From contig NC_084760.1 of the NCBI RefSeq assembly GCF_028858725.1, forward strand, positions 91,385,867-91,449,866: DNA of 64,000 nucleotides, given 5' to 3'. Every line of letters starts with the position of its first letter. The first letter of the stretch is position 1. This DNA is from Colius striatus (taxonomy: Eukaryota > Chordata > Aves > Coliiformes > Coliidae). The notes below the pieces were generated by a model. That model was not told where the DNA came from. It made no database searches and worked only from the letters and a program-made list of their open reading frames with translations. The position numbers and the translations under genes were made by a program. Of this stretch, positions 59,977 through 64,000 are shown piece by piece.

Positions 59977-62566
59977 CTTATAAGCTTCTGTGATTTCTTA
60001 TGTCCAGGACTTCTCAAGCAGCAGCATCCCTCAGAAAAGGAATCAGCGTGGCAGGTTGGCAAGTCCATGCTGCCTGTCTGTGGACAATGCTGCCTGGCTC
60101 TGCCAGAGACCTGAGCAACGTTCAGCCTGTGATAGGTTCCCTAAGCATCCATGTGGGTCCAAGGGAGGAAATCTGGGAAAGTTTCAAAGCGTGGAAAGGG
60201 AAAATCTTATGGCTGAGCTCATCTCCAGCAGTCCCAGTGGCGATGCACCAAGACTGAATTTGACCCAGAAGAGTTGTTGTTATTGAGGATCTTATTGTTA
60301 GCTTGCACTAGAGGGTGCTGCTTCATTAGTATTTGTGAAAGATCACAGTAATAAGACTGTCTTCAATGTTTTTGTTCCTTGCAAAGTCAGGCTGAGACTT
60401 GAAATGCAATGAGATTCATTTTACCATTCAGTGTGGCCTCTGAACAAAATGGATTGCTTAACTGGGAAAAAAAAAAAAGAGACTGTCTTGTCTTGGAAAA
60501 GCGTTTATACATCTAAGGGGCAAGGGTAAACATTCGGGTTAGACACAGTGACAAATGAAAGGAAAAACTGGTCAGCCTTGCCTTTTTTCTCTCCATTTCA
60601 CAATTCCAGGATGAATGGATGCCTCAAGGAGATGAGAAGTTAGGAAAAAAAACATAAGGACAGGACAGTGAAGGCAGACAGGGGAGATAATGAACCTTTG
60701 GAATTCACTGCTGCAGGACAGATAATCAAAATCTCATGATAAAGTTTTCTAGAAGAAATCAAAGCAAAATACATTTTATGATCACTACAGTCTCTTGGCT
60801 AAGATAAAGGTAACCAGAGCCCAGACATCAAGATACAAAATAATGTGTTAGAGGTATCAGTAGGAAATTACTTCCCCTCTGTGCTGCGTTTCTCCGTTGA
60901 CTGCATCTCCTCTGTTTTTGTTTCCATCTGCTGAAGGCACAGAGGAATGGCTATTGCTGTAGGCAGCATCCCAGACCCACAGCTGGGAAGCAGATATCTT
61001 ATGCTCAGCTCCAAGTAGATCCCCTTGCCCTCTTGGGTGTTTCACAGGGAGAGGGTCTGGGTCTTCCAAGACCTGGTGGAGCTCAGCACAGGGAAGCTGT
61101 GAGCTGCCCGTGGAACTAGGAAGCTATGGCTGGACTTTATTTAAGGCAGACTCAGTTCCAGCAAGGGAAGTAGGTCTGGAGGGTGCTGCATACATGCTAT
61201 ATAATCTGGTGTGCTTGTTTATGGGACTATAAAACTTCCCCTGGCTGGCACTTCCATTTGGCATCACCAGAAGGCATCTTTTTAGGTAAAAGAGTTTAAA
61301 ATGGGATTTTGTTTTAAAGGCCGTGATGGTCTTATTCTGCTGGGATTTTATATATGCTATTAGCAAGGAAAGAGCTGGTTTTAAAGCTGGACTGCTGTGT
61401 ATCTACTGCGTTTAAGTCCACTTAGAACATGAAAGGAGGGCTGAAAGAAAAACAGTAACTGCTCAAATCCAGATGAGTTTTACAGAGTAATTTTCTTCTA
61501 GAAACTTGACTTCCTTCAGGGGTTGATTTTGCCTTTTATGAAACTGTATTCTGGTAGCTTTATTTCCAGCTTCCCCACATTTTTGACCGCTGTTGGCAAG
61601 CAAGAGGAAACAGTTTCTTACTAAAACTTTTATTAGGCTGTTATTAGTATTTCCTTCTTCAGTACTGAACGGCTTTTCTGCTCAGTGCCTTTAATGTACT
61701 GCGGCTGAAGGGGCGGTGGGCCTGAAGCATCAGATTGGGCTTATGGAAACAGTTGATGTGACAAAATTGTTGCAGGGGATGGACCACTATGGGAATAAAA
61801 AAATCCTCTGTTCCGTTTCCCTCTGTACTTGCACCTACATATGCAATGGAACTAAGATGCCCTAAGCTTGTCCTCCATAGCAGCGGTTTGCCTCAGTTAA
61901 GGGGGTGCCATTTTGGATCTTAGCTGAAAACGGGAGTAATTATACTCTCCTGTCAGGTTTGGGGAATACCCACAGATTACCCTTCTGTGCTGAGCGTTGA
62001 ATCACCTTCATTTTTTGCAATGACACTTGTTTTGAGTTGCTGACCACTGCACAAATTAAATCTAGTGTGTGAATGTGAAAAGCCTCCGTCATTGGCGGTT
62101 GCACGTTAAAACAGGAGGTCAGCACTTCTGCACATCAAGTCACCTTTTAATCAGCTACTGAGGGTTAATTGCAGACCAGCTCTCTGCAGACCTCTGTCTT
62201 CGTGTGGCCTGGAAAATTGCAGCTAGCCTGTGATAACTCCTTCTGCAAGTAGATTATGGTCTGGATGCAGTGTATGAAATTGGAGATGCTGACGGAAATG
62301 AAAGCAAACTCACAGCCTTTCCATGCAAGAAGGATCCATTTTAGACTGCAGAAAGCATCTCCAAGAGACAGCACTTACAACAAGGGGTGACCTGGTAAGA
62401 AGTTAGAGTAGACTAGAAGAGGGTCACAGCAGTCCTCCCTAAATGTCTCTTTCCCCCAGCTCACTCACTCTGGCTGGCCACATAATAAAGAAGCTAGTCT
62501 GGGGAACTATGACAGAAAAGAAATTGCTTTTTTTTACTGGCAGAGTTAATTTTCTATAGTTTGACA
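59977..62566. other. Intergenic, unassigned
   Basis: No gene is recognised. A very old CR1-like trace may lie near 60650-60750 (GAACCTTTGGAATTCACTGC), too diverged to call. Confidence 0.5.
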
Positions 62567-62678
62567 CCCTGGATGAGTTCCTGTGTGACCTAGTCTAGGT
62601 GGCCTGATCTGGCAGGGAGGATGGACTAGGTGATCTTTTGAGGTCCCTTCCAACCCTTAAGATTCTGTGATTCTGTGA
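62567..62678 (+). mobile_element. CR1 LINE 3' end
   Basis: A short CR1 terminus with GATGAGTTCCTGTGTGACCT, ATGGACTAGGTGATCTTTTG, AGGTCCCTTCCAACCC and the tail GATTCTGTGATTCTGTGAA. Confidence 0.92.
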
Positions 62679-63015
62679 AAAGGCGGGCAGGGATGGAGTA
62701 AACATAGGAGACTGGCATTGTAACTTTGAGCAGCTTAAACCCTTACAGTATTGCAGGCTCACAGTACCCGGCTGCTGGCACAGTATAAAATACCTAAAAA
62801 TGGGCTTCAGGAAAGCCAGCTCAGTGGGCAGGACCTGCTTGGTCTAACCCAGAGGAAATCTCAAGGAAGGGACTGTCCTGACCCTGTTGCTCTTCAGAAC
62901 ACAGACTCCTTTCCCAGAGCTGCAGAGAGGTGCTTCTTTCCAACAGCTATTTATTACCCTGACCCTTCTGTAAGATTTATGTAGCTGCAGTTTTCATTAG
63001 GGAAAAAGAAAAAAA
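62679..63015. other. Intergenic, unassigned
   Basis: I see no gene or recognised repeat between the CR1 copy and the AAGAG array. Confidence 0.55.
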
Positions 63016-63020
63016 GAGAG

Positions 63021-63075
63021 AAGAGAAGAGAAGAGAAGAGAAGAGAAGAGAAGAGAAGAGAAGAGAAGAGAAGAG
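63021..63075. repeat. (AAGAG)11 microsatellite
   Basis: Eleven perfect AAGAG units follow a purine-rich lead-in. The unit is the reverse complement of the CTCTT unit in the array at 50762-50854. Confidence 0.96.
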
Positions 63076-64000
63076 GTCACTCCTTTCTCATAAACATGGT
63101 TTTGAAAAGATGCAGTGCCCTCCCACATCGTGAATCTACGAGTCAGGTACACGGAGGCAGAGAGGAATCAGTGTTTTCAGGTTCCTTGTCTGTCTGAAGA
63201 GTCTTGAGTGGCGATAGAGCATTTGGGAGAATGCAAAAAGCCTCTTCTCTTGAAAGCTGTCAAGTATCATATGATCTAATGTATTTCATCAGACCAGCAG
63301 TTGAACGAAAGACAGAGTGCAAATGTGCAAGTGTGAGAACAAGTCTCCAGCTCAGTGGCTCGTGTGTTGCCCCTGGAGCTGGGAGCCTCAGGACCTGAGT
63401 GCACATTGACACATGGACCTGCCTAGTGGGACCTATTGTGGTATAGCATATGGGCAATTCTTGGGAGTACCCACATGTAGAAACCCTCACGGAGTTTTCA
63501 AATAACTACAGAACAGGCATTTCAGAGGGCTTTTCATCATAGAATCATAGAATCAGAGTTGTTTTGACATGCCCCGTGGATTCAGTTCCCGTCAAGGATT
63601 CCTGTTTGTGCACCCCAAGATCTTTCCGCGATGCAAAGCTGTAAGTGATTCCCTCCAAAATCACACCCAACCCCAGATACTGGTGCAAATACATCCACAG
63701 GACAGTTGAAATCCTGCCCTGCCGCATGGACACCCAGACCCCACCTGCATGTTTTCAGGTGCTTTCCACTTAGGCTCCTCAAAGAACAGAGCATCAGTCG
63801 TTGCTTTCCGGCACAGGTATCCAACTAAAGAACGCACGAAACAATAGAAAGGTAACACCAGGGAGCTGACCAGCTTCAGTTAATTAATTCACTTGTGGTT
63901 CTGAGGCAGAACCTGCCCGCAGCGCCTGCGCTTCTCTCGATCACTTCAGATAACAAATAGATGCTCATCTGAGGGAAGCCCCATTAACCCTCGGCCCGCG
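63076..64000. other. Intergenic to window end
   Basis: No gene is recognised. A likely CR1 terminal tip on the minus strand (ATCATAGAATCATAGAATCA) lies at about 63536-63556. The last 100 bases become slightly more GC-rich, but no exon can be supported. Confidence 0.5.
63536..63560 (-). mobile_element. CR1 3' tip (minus strand, minimal)
   Basis: ATCATAGAATCATAGAATCA is the reverse complement of the CR1 terminal octamer repeats. The sequence behind it no longer resembles CR1, so only the tip is called. Confidence 0.5.

Noticed and set aside
1-64000. CRISPR arrays, tRNA or rRNA genes, bacterial-type operons
   Set aside because: The window is vertebrate; I saw no spaced direct-repeat array and recognised no tRNA or rRNA sequence by eye.
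63900-64000. Possible start of an HLX promoter at the window end
   Set aside because: Only a slight rise in GC is visible; no exon or CpG island can be supported.

Overview
The window looks like nuclear DNA from a bird. The evidence is several 3' ends of CR1 LINEs (the avian non-LTR family, with the typical TTCTATGATTCTATGA-like tail), two avian ERV-type LTRs, short introns and CpG-island promoters. The LTR types suggest a neoavian rather than a galliform bird, but that is an inference. I cannot name the species.

Three protein genes are recognisable, all on the + strand and in the order known from human 1q41. The window opens in the last intron of MARK1 and holds its terminal coding exon (567-921) and 3' UTR. 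C1orf115 (RDD1) follows as two coding exons (6126-6404 and 8851-8970) with a CpG-island promoter. A complete seven-exon MTARC gene (mitochondrial amidoxime-reducing component; mammals have MTARC1 and MTARC2 side by side) lies at 19613-27399. Its spliced reading frame of 341 codons plus stop is intact, and both conserved MOSC cysteines are present.

From about 27.4 kb to the end (36.6 kb) I find no convincing protein-coding gene. This part holds CR1 fragments, a complete solo LTR of 1,024 bp with a 5-bp target-site duplication (39761-40784), a truncated LTR fragment (30009-30262), microsatellites and unassigned single-copy DNA. In human, HLX is the next gene in this order, so the interval may be part of its regulatory surroundings. 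That is inference from synteny only.

The three genes do not form a pathway; they are neighbours by conserved synteny. MARK1 is a microtubule-affinity-regulating kinase, C1orf115 is a small membrane-associated protein linked to drug-transporter localisation, and MTARC is a molybdenum enzyme of the mitochondrial outer membrane. I found no new multi-gene system. The observations most worth checking are a possible alternative terminal exon in MTARC intron 4, an unassigned GC-rich insert near 45.9 kb, a retropseudogene-like block just upstream of MTARC, a palindromic breakpoint at the end of the LTR fragment, and two pentanucleotide arrays in opposite orientation.
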